DNA from: Camellia lanceoleosa | Taxonomy: Eukaryota > Streptophyta > Magnoliopsida > Ericales > Theaceae | Assembly: GCA_025200525.1 (NCBI GenBank) | Contig: CM045761.1 | Location: 133,364,223-133,428,222, forward strand | DNA length: 64,000 bases | Direction of reading: 5' to 3' | Part shown: in pieces, positions 45,128 to 57,178 of the stretch | How the letters are laid out: every line of letters starts with the position of its first letter | Numbering within the stretch: position 1 is the first letter of the stretch | Program-made: the position numbers and the translations under genes | The notes under the pieces: generated by a model | Seen by the model: only the letters and a program-made list of their open reading frames with translations | Databases searched by the model: none | Told to the model about the DNA's origin: nothing

Positions 45128-45252
45128 CTCAGGCTTAGGTAAATGGACTAAGGTGATGTATATGTTGGGGTTGAAGGTGGATGGTAGTGTATGGATGAGG
45201 TTGAGGTGGGGAGGTGATGGGTCAGTACTAACCTGAGGTCCTTTTGGTGGAG

Positions 45253-46330
45253 CTATGGTCTCTTCGTCAATAAGATCCTGAATCTTATGACGGAGGCGGA
45301 TGCAACGTTTTGTATCATGACTGTGTTGTTGATGATAGACACAGTATTTAGCTGGGTCATATCTTGGTGGAAGAGGATTTGAAAGGGTTGAGGTTCTAAG
45401 AACTCTAGGTACCCTTCATCTCGCAGCATTTTCAAAGCTTGAGAGAGACTCATGTAAAGATGATGGAAGTTTCGGGCTTGGGGTCGAGTTGAAGTAGTTG
45501 GTTTTTGGCCATTAAGAGAAGTGGTGATAGTGTCTACTTTTGAGCATTTCGCAGCTGTGTTACCATCAGTAGTAGCATTGGAACTGCGAACAACATCCAT
45601 CTTCACAGGCTCATTATCTTCCACAAAGATCTCTTGTCTGAGGGCATCCTCGATATGAACCCCCATTTCATGAATGTCTGGGAAGGTAAACAAAGGTAGG
45701 ACGATCATCTTTTGCAGCAACTTGTTATGCAGATTCCGAACAATCATCCTGATCTGATCTTTGTCGGAAGGCCTTGTAGTTACCATCGAGGCTTTTGCTC
45801 TTCATCTCGTCACGAACTCTAAGAAACCCTCATTTGGCTCTTGGTAGGTGACTTCGAGATCACGAGTTGTGACCTCGATCTGTGTGTTGTAGGTGTATTG
45901 AGCGATGAAGGTCTCAGCCATCTTTTCCCAGTTCTGTTTCACGGAGTTCTCCAATTTCGCATACTAGATTGTGGCTATCCCAGACATGGTTCGGTCGAAG
46001 AGAGACAACTTTTGGGCCGAGGTCAAACCCATTGGCCTCAAGATATCAGAAAACAAGTGGAGATGCACCATTGGGTCTTTGGAGCCATTGAAGCGGTTGA
46101 TATGCAGCATTTTAAACCGCTCCGGTAAGGTAACTGCAGATTTAGAGTACTTGTTTTCTAAATCCGGGATGGAGTTCACTCCTTGTGCTCGTTTGAATAA
46201 CTTCTCCAGTTTATTGACTTTAAGTGTAGTTGGGTCAACTTCAAATTCAAACGGAGCTTTGGTTTGATAGACGAGAGCTTTCGCGGCCGGTTCTGGGATT
46301 GGCTCTGCCGGATTGCCCTGAGTCTTTTAG
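45253..46330 (-). pseudogene. Tat element gag core
   Basis: Reading right to left: VNSIPDLENKYSKSAVTLPERF, FNGSKDPMVHLHLFSDILRPMG and KLSLFDRTMSGIA in the frame 46179-45964. After a stop and a frame change, ASMVTTRPSDKDQIRMIVRN and MGVHIEDALRQE follow in the frame 45786-45253. The block ends with YMSLSQALKMLRDEGYLEFLEPQP and, one frame over, a KYCVYHQQHSHDTKRC zinc-binding module. This order is the Tat/Ogre gag (capsid then zinc region). At least three lesions disable it. Confidence 0.8.
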
Positions 46331-46446
46331 ACATTAGCAGTATGGACAGTGGCTTCGGCTGTCGGGTTACCCGTGGGAGGTGTATGAGATGTAGAAGCCG
46401 CAGCCGGCTGTGGCTGTTGTTGTTGTAGTTGGGTTATCACTTCGGC

Positions 46447-46746
46447 CTAATGAGCCGTGACTTCAGCCTGATGGACTGCGTACTGTTGCAGTACCTCGAT
46501 TATTTGTTGTAGATGCTGTATCTGTTCTTCCATACTGGTTGGGGGATACTGAGCCATAGGAATGGGTGATTGATCTCGTGTTGAGCTGAATGCAGACAAC
46601 TGTTCCCAAACTAGACTAGACCCGGGTGAATTGAGGTGACTGTTGTAGAAACTGCACTGGTGAATTCTGTCTGAACCTCCTTCGTCTTGTAACCGGTGGG
46701 GGTGAGGCAAACATAGGCTGCTTCTGAACCAATTCTGACCTGACAA
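46447..46746 (-). pseudogene. Tat element gag N-terminal region
   Basis: A frame with MAQYPPTSMEEQIQHLQQII and VLQQYAVHQAEV, a glutamine-rich coiled coil typical of the gag N-terminus. It runs on past one stop as QLQQQQPQPAAAS. It leads into the gag core at 46330 and below. Confidence 0.6.
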
Positions 46747-47438
46747 AGTCTATTGATACAAGTCTAGAGTACCTGGGGGATATTGGAGCCTTCTGAAGCT
46801 ATGGTTCCAGGACTACCTTGCAAAAGAGAAAACAGACAGCATCTCAGCCTAATTTCACCAGAACAAATATGAGTATAGCTAAATGACTGTGCTCTCTACT
46901 GAATTCTACCCCAAATTTTCTGCCATAATATTGATATCCTCAAACACTGATGTCCTCAGACTGATACCTAGACTTGCAACTGATACATATATTCCTGTAG
47001 AGACACATTCTAACAGCACATATCAAGCAAGTGAGAGCCAAAACACCCCTATGGTGGGGTAGGGTTTCCCTGTCCTAGTTTCGTCAGGAACTAGGGTTTC
47101 ACTATGCACGCATGCGGTTTCATACAATCCTGCATTCGGGTAAGCAACCTATCCTAGTTTGAAATGGTCTCTATGGCTTTCGATATGCAACTAGGTCGAT
47201 TGGTCAAAAAGGGTGCCTCGACGGTGATCCCGATCCAAGGTTTGTGTTCCAATCGTGGCAGAGCCCGCAACCAGTCAACCTTACAGCACGTTTTTCCAAG
47301 TAAGCCTCTGGCAAACCGTTCAGGAATAACAGATGGCAAACACTGTGTCCTAGGCGCACCAATGCAAATGCAATGCAAAGAAACACATAAATATAGATAA
47401 AACAAGATATCATGAGTTTCGAGTCAAGTTCTCTAAAT
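46747..47438 (-). other. Tat element 5' leader
   Basis: Non-coding sequence between the primer-binding site and gag, with a CCTAGTTTCGTCAGGAACTAGG inverted repeat near 47076-47097. No gene is supported. Confidence 0.5.
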
Positions 47439-47455
47439 CTCTAGCAGAGTTGCCA
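47439..47455 (-). other. Primer-binding site of Tat element
   Basis: TGGCAACTCTGCTAGAG on the minus strand, five bases inside the right LTR edge. It resembles the TGGCGACTCTGCTGG-type primer sites seen in Tat/Ogre elements, which differ from the tRNA-Met site of the other elements here. The tRNA assignment is from family knowledge. Confidence 0.6.
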
Positions 47456-47460
47456 GAAAC

Positions 47461-50400
47461 TGTAGACCCGACTTTCTTCGCGCGCCCCCCCCGTTCGGGA
47501 GAGGCGCGAATTGGTTTTACTATAGTTCGGACTCTTGTCACGGTTCTGAATCTAATCTCACAAAGTGCAATGTGAGACTGATAAACACCAAAGAGTCCAA
47601 ATCTGGTAATTGGTTTTGAAAAATCGATTTTGAATAAAAAAGTGCCAAACATGGATTGCGTTGCCAGATTACAGAGTCGCTGCCTAAATATTTTATTTTT
47701 GGGAAATTTAAGAAACCCTGACTCGTGCCTAAGGCCACATGTCCGTCATCACCAAAGTTACCTCGGCTCGGGAACTTGGGTACGAGAGGGGAAGGTCCTC
47801 AAATGAGCACCCCCGCTTGCCCGATCAAAGGATCGGTCTCTATTAAGCATGATATGTTGTTTTATAAACTATGTGTTCTTATTCTGGTTATTTAGCTAAC
47901 TTACTATGTGATGCGCACAGCATACAAGTATAGACTCAATCACGAGAATTGGAACAAAACAACTCATGTTTGTTTATGAAAATGGTTTGAAAGTGCTACT
48001 CGCAAGTAGGCGAAAGCGCGGATTTGCCACCCTGAAGTGGGCTTTAGAAAACATGATTTTGCCACTTTGCAAAGTGGGCCTAAAAATTCACAATCATCGA
48101 GTTGTTCCAATTTAGGCAATCAAACCTCCACCCACAAGCATTCAAGCAGTTAAGCATTTAAGCAAATAGCCTCATGGGAAGCATACTATCATGGCAACAC
48201 TCACACTCATGCAAGTATGCTAAAGCGTAAACACTTACAGTGTACTCCGAGCCAAAACCGAAAACTAGCTAGAAAACAATGCATGATCCTAACTATACAA
48301 GATGCCTAATGCAACACATGCAAAATGCAACTAAATAGGCTCGGCTACCTAAGATGGCATATGAATGCAATAATTGGTACATGTATTCAAATAGGTATTG
48401 AAGTACGATGTAGTTTGAATGATGCGCCGAGCCCGGTGCATGCAAGACAAATGAATGATACACACATGCAAATCATAAGGTATGCTAATTGAAAAATGCC
48501 CCAAAACTAACCATCGAAAGCGGTTAAGTAAAAGGGAGAAAGAAGTGGGGTTGGAAGACATGGACACATAGACGCACTCTTATTACAACATCATGCCCTC
48601 TCAAAGGAGGGTCAGAATAATTAAGCTAACTAGCTACGCTAAGCTAAGCTAATGATTACAAATCAACTAATTAACTATTCTAGCTAATTAATTATTACAA
48701 ACCAAATTGAAACAAATAGCTATGCTAAGCTAATTAGAATATTACAAAACAAATTGAATGACTAATTGTACAAACTAATCATAAGCAGTGAAATGGCCTC
48801 ACGGGAAGGGAGACATGCATGCTTGGTGTGCTTCGCCCGAAAACGCATTGCCTTGCTGTAAGTTGCCTCTGTTTGCACTCGTAGTGATCTCATCATATGA
48901 ACTTCCAGATTGCATCTGCCTCAACACGGGAACAATTTGGACAATTTTCCTCTGGTGGTGGTAGGCCACCTCACCGGTCGATGAGGCTACCTCAAGCGGC
49001 CGGCCGGCCGAGGCAAGTGGGTACCGGCCACCTCTCTTTCGAGTGCGCCTTTTTGAGAGCAACAGAGCCAAGACAATGTATTTGGCAAGAAATGTGTATA
49101 CTACCACCCTCCTCATCATGTCTCAAGCTCAAAGGAGTGTGGCACTTGGCTCTCAAGCCACCAATCAAGCATCTCAATGCATGATGGCCGAAGAACCAAG
49201 CTTGTACAAGCTTAGTGAATGTGCACATAAGACTCAAAGTGTCGTCAACCTATCATACATGCTCAAGGGTGACAACGACCAAGGAATGCGACACGTTTCA
49301 TCACTTTGAGTATGAATCGTCCCACATTTCTTGTGTTTGGATTAACGTCCGATCCAAACACATGCAATGCAATACACATATGTTATCTTGTTTATGTTTT
49401 ACTTGGCTCATTCTTGTTTACACATTTTAGTTTACCAATTAGTCCTTTAACCGGTTAAGTCCAATGTGAAAGTCCTCTAATTGGAAGGATGGTCTAAGCC
49501 ACAAGCACCTTAAGCATGGAAGAAGCCTCATGCTTTTGGTGAGTAGAAACCCTCAAGAGAAGGCTAAAACCATTAGGCATAAGAGCCTCGATTCCATGTT
49601 TAAGCCAAAAGGGGCTTAAGACCACTTTTGAAATCAATTTCAAAAGTGAAGCATAGAGGAAGATTGCAGTAATTTAGTGCTGAAATGGCATGCACAAGAC
49701 TCTATCATGTAAGCAATGTATGCAAGACATGTTAAGGGTCAAAAGCACTAAAGCTAGTAAAGAGCATTATACAAGAGGCATGCACTATCAAGCTTAAATG
49801 ACTAAACTAGCCATGAACAGAGCTTAATCATGCCAAAACAATGGCCTCAACATGCTATAATTGAAGCTCAAAAGACTAGACAAACATGCATACGTGTTGG
49901 CTTACGAACAAGACATAAGGCACAACTCTCAAAAGCAATGAAAGAGTGGAATATGTGAGAGTGTGACAAAGTTATATGCTCTGAAATTACATACAAAATG
50001 ATGCTATGGCATGCAAACAACCCAAGCAAAGCATGTTAGAAGCCTCAAAACACAAAGCTAGTCAAGGCCATTTACACTATAGCTATACAAAGCGGAGCAT
50101 ATATGACCAAGACCACTTGAAACAGAGTTAAAGCATGCTAAAGCAAGGCCAAAAATGTGCTGGAATCAAGCTAACACATGCTAGAATGATGGACTAACTC
50201 ATTAGGCTTTCAAGGCTATTAAGCAAGATTATACTACAAGTGTAAGATATAAACAACAAGTGGCCAAACCAGCCAAAAACAGAGTTAGAGCAGGTCCAAA
50301 GAGTCATAAAAACATGCTTGAACTAAGCTTCAAAAAGGGAGAAGCACATGCTCACTTGGTAGGCCATCAACATATGCAAACAAGACATGAGGAGAGGGGA

Positions 50401-51748
50401 CCACCCCCTCCCATTTTGGACCTCAAGACCACCTTTCCACCACTGAAATTCCTCTAGAATTCAGTGGTTAAAAGGCCAAAAAGAGATGTTTTAGAAAGCT
50501 TTGAAAGATGGCACAAAAGCTTAACAAGCAAAGAGACAAGAAGGGTGGACCACCCTCAAACTCAAAAGGCGATTAAACCACCATTTTTAGGACTGAAAAA
50601 TAGAGTTTTCTTCAGTTCAAAACCAAGCCAAAAATAGTTTGCAAAGGTGGCAAAGCAAGTGTGCAAGACAAGCTTAAAAGGGACAAGTGCTTACCCTTGA
50701 AGCACAACAGCAAAACAGGTGCAAATCTGAGTCAAAACCAGCTTTAAGAGCTTAAATAGAACCTCCAAGAACCTCAGCAACAAGGTAGAGGTGTTTGGTC
50801 TGGGGTCTCTTTGCAAAAGTGTAAGAAATTCCCACTTCTAAGCACAATATAGGAAGAGAGAGAGAGGCTTCTAGAGAGATAGGTTGGAATTTTGCTCACA
50901 AAATTATATATATAGAGAGAGAGGCTCCCAAACTTGTCAACCTCCAAAATATGAGATATGGCCTCCATATATAGCAAAAACATGAGCCTTGGTCGAAATA
51001 TCTGATTACAGGACAGCTGGAGCTTGTGGAAGGCACCTGGAGGTAAATATATGCAAAATATCTGAGTTTGGGACCTTAGTGGCCAGCCGGCTACTTCAAA
51101 TGGCCAGTAGGCTAGCTCAATTGGCCGGCCGGCCACCCTTGTGGCCGACAGCAAAAATCTACTCTACAGGTCAAATTGCAAATGGACATATCTTCTTCAT
51201 GTGGACTCCTTTTCAGGTCATTCTTGTGTCCAAATTGAAGCCCCAGAAGTAAGTTTTCCAATGGTGGTAGCCTCACATCAAAATTCCAACTATGCAAAAA
51301 GTTATGCCTCTTTTAGTGAAAACTACTCAGTTTTGGCTCAACTGGATTCATGCCGAATTTCTCCCAAACTAGTTTTCTTTCCTCCTCTCTTCTTTTCTTC
51401 AACTCCAAACCTCTAACTACAGTTTTTTGAAAGATTTTTCAATGAGCTCACCTTCTTTCGTTCATTTCCACTTTGTCCTTGATCGGTTTACCGAAAAGCA
51501 CAACATTTAACAAAATGCAAGCCTCAGAACATCGTAGGAACTTTCTTTCAAAAATGTTTTGAAAGAGAGGGTTTTAAGGTCTAAAATCTTTAAGTCAAAA
51601 TTGTTTTGGTCCAAAAATGGGGTGTGAGGTTGGATTTGATGCTCCTCTTGCCGAAGATATCAAATCTTTGTACTGCACAACTTTCATCACCAAGTAAACC
51701 ATCAGTGGCACCCAAGTTTTGAGGGCGGTCAAAAATGGGGTGTCTACA
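47461..51748 (-). repeat. Right (5') LTR of Tat element
   Basis: 4,288 bp, TGTAGACCCGAC to GGTGTCTACA. It matches the left LTR throughout apart from the inserted solo LTR and small differences. The GGCCGGCC block (48957-49035) differs from its partner mainly by loss or change of CAG/CTG triplets. The minus-strand TATA box is at 50965-50975. Confidence 0.88.
50965..50975 (-). promoter_or_regulatory. TATA box of Tat element promoter
   Basis: GCTATATATGG on the minus strand in the 5' LTR, identical to the left-LTR copy. Confidence 0.5.
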
Positions 51749-51752
51749 ATAC

Positions 51753-53060
51753 CATACTTACATTGCCTCGTAATGTCAATCCTTTAACAAGTGCCCATAT
51801 GTCATTGAAACACACATAATTGGAACCATTCTGCCCAGTCAGATGTGCACACTACCAATTTGACAATACATTGATCAAAACTAAATTCACTTGCAAGTGG
51901 AACTGTTAATTGTAAGTTTGGAAACGTACCCATCCCCACATTTATCATAAGCTTCTTTAATCTTGTCTTTCTCTTGTTTTGTTAACAACTTCCAAATCAG
52001 CAAACAGTTGGTTAAGTCAACATGAAATGGGGATGTGAAATGACAACCACAATATGGTACCGTGTCACACGTAACAATGTATCCACATTCCCACACATGT
52101 TTACAAATGTGACACTACAGTACTCAACATAAACGTCAACAATGTGACAAATGCTGATTTATTGAAATGTGTGGCAATATAAACGAGAATATACTACGGG
52201 AAGTTTCATGTACAACACAATACGACCATGAATGTAACACCATGAAATGGGGACGTGAAATCACAACCACAATCCGGAATCGTGTTAGTTACATTAGTCG
52301 ACTCCCTGTGACAATAAACAAATAGTCTCATAAATTCACTTCAAATTCATAATTGTGGTCACATTCACATTCAGAAATTGTTGAATATGGGGTGACACTT
52401 ACATTTAGACAGTGGACAATACATAACACAAAGACGTGGCACCTGTCACATTCAACAACATACTTTTGTTACTTAACGCAATCAAACCAACAACATCGCA
52501 ACACAATGTGGACGTCCAAAAATCAGAAAATCAACCACCATCATTTTCATGGGTAAGAAGCAACCACATCATACCCACCATGTTACATGCCACCATTCAA
52601 ACCTATACAACACGAAATAGACCCCATATTTGACAACACAACAACAAATCACACGCAAAATACCCAAACTCGACAAACCACCAAACCCCCATCCGAAAAC
52701 ACCAACAAAAATAAGTCACAACACACACCCAATTGACAACCTACACATATACACTGACATGTTCAAACCGAAAACAAACAAAACCCGAAATACTTATAAA
52801 ACTCACAAAATATACAACTCACATTTCAGTGTTTGACCGATATAAACTGAAATTGACAACAACCCCATATTCACATAAACTCTAGTTATGGGTTGATAAC
52901 CAAAATCAAAGGAATGAACATTGCAAAATAGGAAGAGAGCCACACTTACATTTCGGGGCCATCATTTGTTGTCGTTCACCGAAGACGCAATTCCGATCCC
53001 ACCGTCCCGTCGAACCTCACTGTCGAATCGCACTTCTTTTTCCTCTCGGTGGTGGCCTTC
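51753..53060 (-). other. Region flanking the Tat insertion, possible remainder of Ulp1-type element
   Basis: A minus-strand frame at 52096-51887 reads MWECGYIVTCDTVPYCGCHF, then LTKQEKDKIKEAYDKCGDGYV. It is not recognised, but it is cysteine-rich and lies in the same orientation as the Ulp1-like fragment on the other side of the Tat element. A minus-strand ATGATGGCCCCGAAATGTAAGT near 52970-52950 would make a short first exon with a good donor. A unit CATGAAATGGGGA-GTGAAAT-ACAACCACAAT occurs twice (52020 and 52241). Assignment as one broken gene is speculative. Confidence 0.3.
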
Positions 53061-53811
53061 CAAATGTTCTATAATGAAGCAACCCTTCACATTAACATAA
53101 TGAGACAAAACATATCTCATTTATTTTGTTTCCTAAAAATTTGCCTAATCAAGGTTGTAATCACCAAACAAAACGAGTATTTTGAAATTCAAATCCACAT
53201 CCATGTAGATATGATCTATGGTAACATTCAATTTCCTATATATGATTTTGTCATTATTTATGATATTAACAACTAATATTGAGGGTAAATGTGTCAACAA
53301 CTTCCCACAGGACGTATGAAAGCATAAGTTTTTCCTTAAGACCATATGTAACATAAGTCTCACAAGTAAGACTTATAAATAATTTACCCTAATATTTAGT
53401 CATTAAACTCAATATAGGTATATGAAAAATATGTAAAATATCCATTCCCATTTCATTTGATGGCTAAAATACATATTTTCTCAATACTTTTACTTTAAAA
53501 AACAGTTGTGTGACTTAGATTGAAAATAAATCAAAATATTACTGTTTAAATTGATAAAACAAATAGTTTAAAAAAATGATTCAAATTCATTCTAAACATG
53601 ATTTAAAATATTACTGTTTAAAAATAAATCAAAATATTACTATTTAAAAAAACAGTTTTAGGGATTTTTTTTTTTTTTTTGTATTTTTTTTTCTTTATGG
53701 TCCAAATTCATTCTAAAATGATTCAAATATAAAATGAGGACTTCTATTTGCCACCACCTTTTTACTTTGGTCCCTCACTTCTTTGAACTCCGACCCAGCA
53801 TGTAACGACCT
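53061..53811. other. AT-rich intergenic DNA
   Basis: Repetitive A/T-rich sequence, including AAAATATTACTGTTTAAA repeated near 53530-53650 and a T-run at 53667-53690. No gene recognised. Confidence 0.5.
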
Positions 53812-53836
53812 TAAATTTTAAGGTCGTTTAAAATCC
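53812..53836. repeat. Perfect palindrome ACGACCTTAAA/TTTAAGGTCGT
   Basis: An 11-bp inverted repeat around a single central base at the start of a TGTAACGACC sequence. The TGTAACGACC start resembles Gypsy LTR beginnings, so this may be an LTR-end fragment. Confidence 0.6.
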
Positions 53837-53935
53837 AAATAAATCTCAACTTACAATAAATTTTCTCCAAATAAAACTACAATGTACATTTCTCTGCAGA
53901 AAGAATTAAAATAACACATCGCATACAATAATCAT

Positions 53936-54270
53936 CACTACAAAAAAAATTGGCTTTTTATGACATCATATTAACGACATTCAATAAATACAAGCAATAA
54001 TTTTTTACTTTTACGACTTTCTTTTTTTTCATGTCGTAAATAATATCCTAACCACGACATGTCTATTGTGTAGGACGTTAATGCTAATAATGATAATTTC
54101 TTTTACGGCTTGCAATGTTAGTAGTAAATAATAAATTTTTCTATGATGTGCATATAGCATGTTGTTAATACATCAACTACACACAACCCACATATGCTAG
54201 CCGTTAAACATATTTCACTTTTCACGACGCACAATTGATGTCGTGAATGATATGATCCAAAAAAAAAAAA
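53936..54270 (+). mobile_element. CACTA-like transposon terminus (left end only)
   Basis: CACTACAAAAAAAATTGGC is a typical CACTA-superfamily terminus. It is followed by short subterminal motifs of the form ACGAC/GTCGT (GACGCACAATTGATGTCGTG near 54218-54238). No matching TTTTTGTAGTG end with a 3-bp duplication was found; a degenerate TTTTTTGTAGTA at 57903-57914 is the only candidate. Likely a truncated element. Confidence 0.45.
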
Positions 54271-54517
54271 AAAAAATAGGCGCCAAAATAAAATATTCTA
54301 GAGCCAATCACCAAAATTATATTTAAAAAAAAAAAGTTAGGTAGACTAGTTAGGTAGCAACAAGACTTCGACCTAGAATGATGCTATCTCTTTGGCGGCA
54401 AGATTGGTTCGGCGACGGTGATGATTAACGGTTCGAAGGAGAAGGGTTTTGTTCTTCTCTTCTCTCCGCTTTGATCTGGAAAAAATCTCAGTTCGATTCT
54501 TGAGATATGTTCGAATT

Positions 54518-54522
54518 CCCCC

Positions 54523-54558
<36 letters not shown>

Positions 54559-54571
54559 CACACACACACAC
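54518..54571. repeat. CT/CA compound microsatellite
   Basis: A CT run of about 17 units followed by a CA run. The open frames here are low-complexity. Confidence 0.9.
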
Positions 54572-55964
54572 ATTCACTCAATTTGTTCCTCTTCTCAGTC
54601 CTCTTTGTCCAAATTGTAATTGCATCATTCTTTGTATCTCAGTCCCTCTTTTTAGTCCTCTTTGTCCAAATTTGAGGTAATTTGTGATGAAGCATAAGGT
54701 GATTGAAACCAACACCTCAACACTTTGAACCTATTTTTCGAATCTTTGAAGCTATCTAATATCTATTTATGTTTTTTTCGCATAGCCCTAAAGTTGTTCG
54801 ACATCAATTAGTTTAGGGTAAACAAAAGTTGCGACTCTTATTCTTGAACAGAGCTTCGATTCTTCTTCTTCTGGAACGTAGCTTTGATGATTCTTCTTTT
54901 TCTTCTTCTTCAACATAGCTTCGACTTGCAGCCTTAACAAGTTAGTTTCGACTTTTCTTCTTCTTCTTCTTCTCTATTTTTTGATCCTTCTATGTTTTTC
55001 GATTCTTCTTTTTGGGTTTGAAATTTGAAGTTTTTATGCGAGTATTCTCATACTTTGGCCTTAAAACCCAAAAGCAAATGCGATTTATATACTTGTATTT
55101 GAAAATAATGCTACAAAGTTCGGTTTTTATTATTTATTTATTTATTATTATTGTCATTATTGAGTTTAAGCATATGTTGTTGATGAATTTCACTTATCTT
55201 TCTGCATTTTTTTTAGTTTTATTTTTTAATCTGACATTGTGGTATGAATTACTTTTGACAAATTTGGACAGATTTGTTAAGTTGATCCCAGTCCTTCTAG
55301 ATGAATCGGTATTGAAACTGAAGCTAGTGATCTATGTTACCAGTTTCCTTTTCTTTTCTTTTTTTTTTGCTTGCAGGTTACATACACCAGGCTTGGGTTC
55401 TTTTATATTTTTTTGGTTGGATAGGGTTCTTCTCTCTTTTCCCTAAAAATTGCAATTTCTGTGCCTTAATTGATTTTTTCTTGCCAAATGCATTTTTTGG
55501 CATTTTTTTTTGGGGTGTTATTGTGATGTTTGGTTTTCTCTCGTTAGAGTTCAAATCTCATTTTCCCTGTCTGTCAAATGTTTGATAAAATGCATCAATG
55601 ATAGCCTACTGCGATTTTATTTATTGGGTCCATTTTTTTTAACCAATTTCAAATGAGGTGTCAAAGAGACTCTCTGTTTTCAAGCCATTGTTCGTCCATT
55701 AAAGGCAATCATCTTCAATCGAAGCTCTTAACGACCTGTTGTTTGATTATCTTTGTGTTTCTTTTTTTTTTTTTTTTTTTTTGGGTTTCCTTTTCTGTTT
55801 TTAAAAACATAACTACATTTTTTGGTTTCCTTTTGATTTCCAGGGTCAATCTTTGAAGCTGAAACACAACTAGAATAGCTAACAATCTTCTTATTTAAAA
55901 GGTAAAAAAATATTATTATTGACTTTTCATTCTTTCTGGAGCTTTCTTTCTTGTTCTTACTTTT
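54572..55964. other. Pyrimidine-rich region without recognised gene
   Basis: Contains a duplicated AGTCCTCTTTGTCCAAATT (about 54597 and 54656), TTC-repeat stretches (54861-54975) and splice-like TTGCAG sites. No protein family is recognised in the 144- and 83-residue frames at 55012-55585, which are hydrophobic and T-rich by composition. Confidence 0.4.
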
Positions 55965-57178
55965 TGTTGGACAATCTTCACTGTATTTAAGTAGATTAAA
56001 TTCTGTTGTGTACTAAACAATAACAAGAATATAAAGAAATAAAGGAAAGAAGAGAATTTGTTTGATTACAAAAATCAAACTAGAAATAAATAAATAAAAA
56101 CAGATTTTATTTTGTTACAAAAACAAAATTAAAATCTGATTTAATAAACAAATAAAACAGAATAATAAATTAAACAACATACTTGATTAATTTCTTCTAA
56201 TAAATATCTGATCAAGTCCAGTGTTTGACACTGTGTCCTTAAGACAGATTCGTCATCTCCACGGTGCTTTCAGAATGTGGACGTCTATCTCCCAGGATGA
56301 AATGATCAACTACAAACAATAGCAGCATTACAAATTGTTTGCCTAACGAATACACTAAGTGTTTATACTCTTTCTCACAAAAATTAAATACAACAAAATG
56401 AAGAATAAATTTGCAGAGATGAAGTACGAATTTTCTGAATGTGTTCAACATCAAATGAGGACTGTCCTATTTATAAATGTAGTGGTGGCTGCAGGTTTTG
56501 AATTAAACAGGTGCAAACCTGTTTGAACAGGTATGAAACCTGTTTGGTTTTGAATTTAAACAGATTAAAAAATGGGAAGGGCCATATTTGGGTGTACAGT
56601 AAAACCGGACCAGTTTATTTCCGGAATTAATTTGAATTCTACCAAAAAATAAAATAAAATTCAAATGTTTTTGACCCAAAAAGATAGGTATTGGGCCGGA
56701 CAAGCCCAACCTAACCTCACATCACGCACCCGCGCCCAAGCCCAGCCCGCCTGACCGGACAGACGGCGAGCGCGCGCGTTTGTGGTGATTTTTGGGTCCA
56801 ATGGGTCTAGCCCATTTTGCCCATAACCTCCCTCTCTAAAACACTTGGGTATCCCTTGGGGCACACCCCAAGTTCCAATCTCATGTCTTACAAACCCATT
56901 CAAAACTTCCCACCAAATCAATGTGGGACAAGCCTTATTCAAACCTTTAAAGATTTTCCACCAAAACTCCATTTCCATGGAGCATACTTTGGCTTCAATT
57001 TCCCATTCACTCGGTAATAGTTTTGAACAACCAAATATACCACGTGAATCACAATGCAGCATAAAACGCGTTACCACTTTGACCCGCGAAAATCGACACA
57101 CGGGGCCCACCTAAAAAATAGACCAAACTTATGAAAAAATTCTGGTATTAACCCAGAATTTCTAAACCATTTTCAACA
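55965..57178 (-). mobile_element. Solo LTR, about 1.2 kb
   Basis: The ends TGTTGGACA and TTTCAACA (TGTTG/CAACA) are flanked by ctttt (55960-55964) and cttct (57179-57183), a 5-bp duplication with one mismatch. The minus strand carries the CCCACATTGATTTGGTGGGA-type motif (56908-56936) common in plant Copia LTRs and a TATTTATAAAT box near 56470. No internal domain is adjacent. The 149- and 71-residue frames inside are not genes. Confidence 0.6.

Larger units (their letters stand above)
33395..51748 (-). mobile_element. Tat/Ogre-like Ty3/Gypsy element, 18.35 kb, non-autonomous
   Basis: Two long LTRs (33395-39221 and 47461-51748) with TGTAGAC/GTCTACA ends flank 8.2 kb of internal DNA. The minus strand is sense: the primer-binding site lies next to the right LTR (47455-47439) and a polypurine tract next to the left LTR (39235-39222). 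gag fragments are encoded right to left (46746 down to 44258), followed by only the first part of reverse transcriptase (43704-43411). The long tandem-repeat-rich non-coding section before the 3' LTR is a known trait of Tat/Ogre elements. Protease, most of reverse transcriptase, RNase H and integrase are missing, so mobilisation would require a helper. Confidence 0.88.

Noticed and set aside
54373..54581. Two minus-strand frames rich in Arg-Glu repeats
   Set aside because: They are translations of the CT microsatellite.
55012..55585. Hydrophobic 144- and 83-residue plus-strand frames resembling membrane proteins
   Set aside because: The hydrophobicity follows from T-rich composition; there is no domain, and they overlap each other in different frames.
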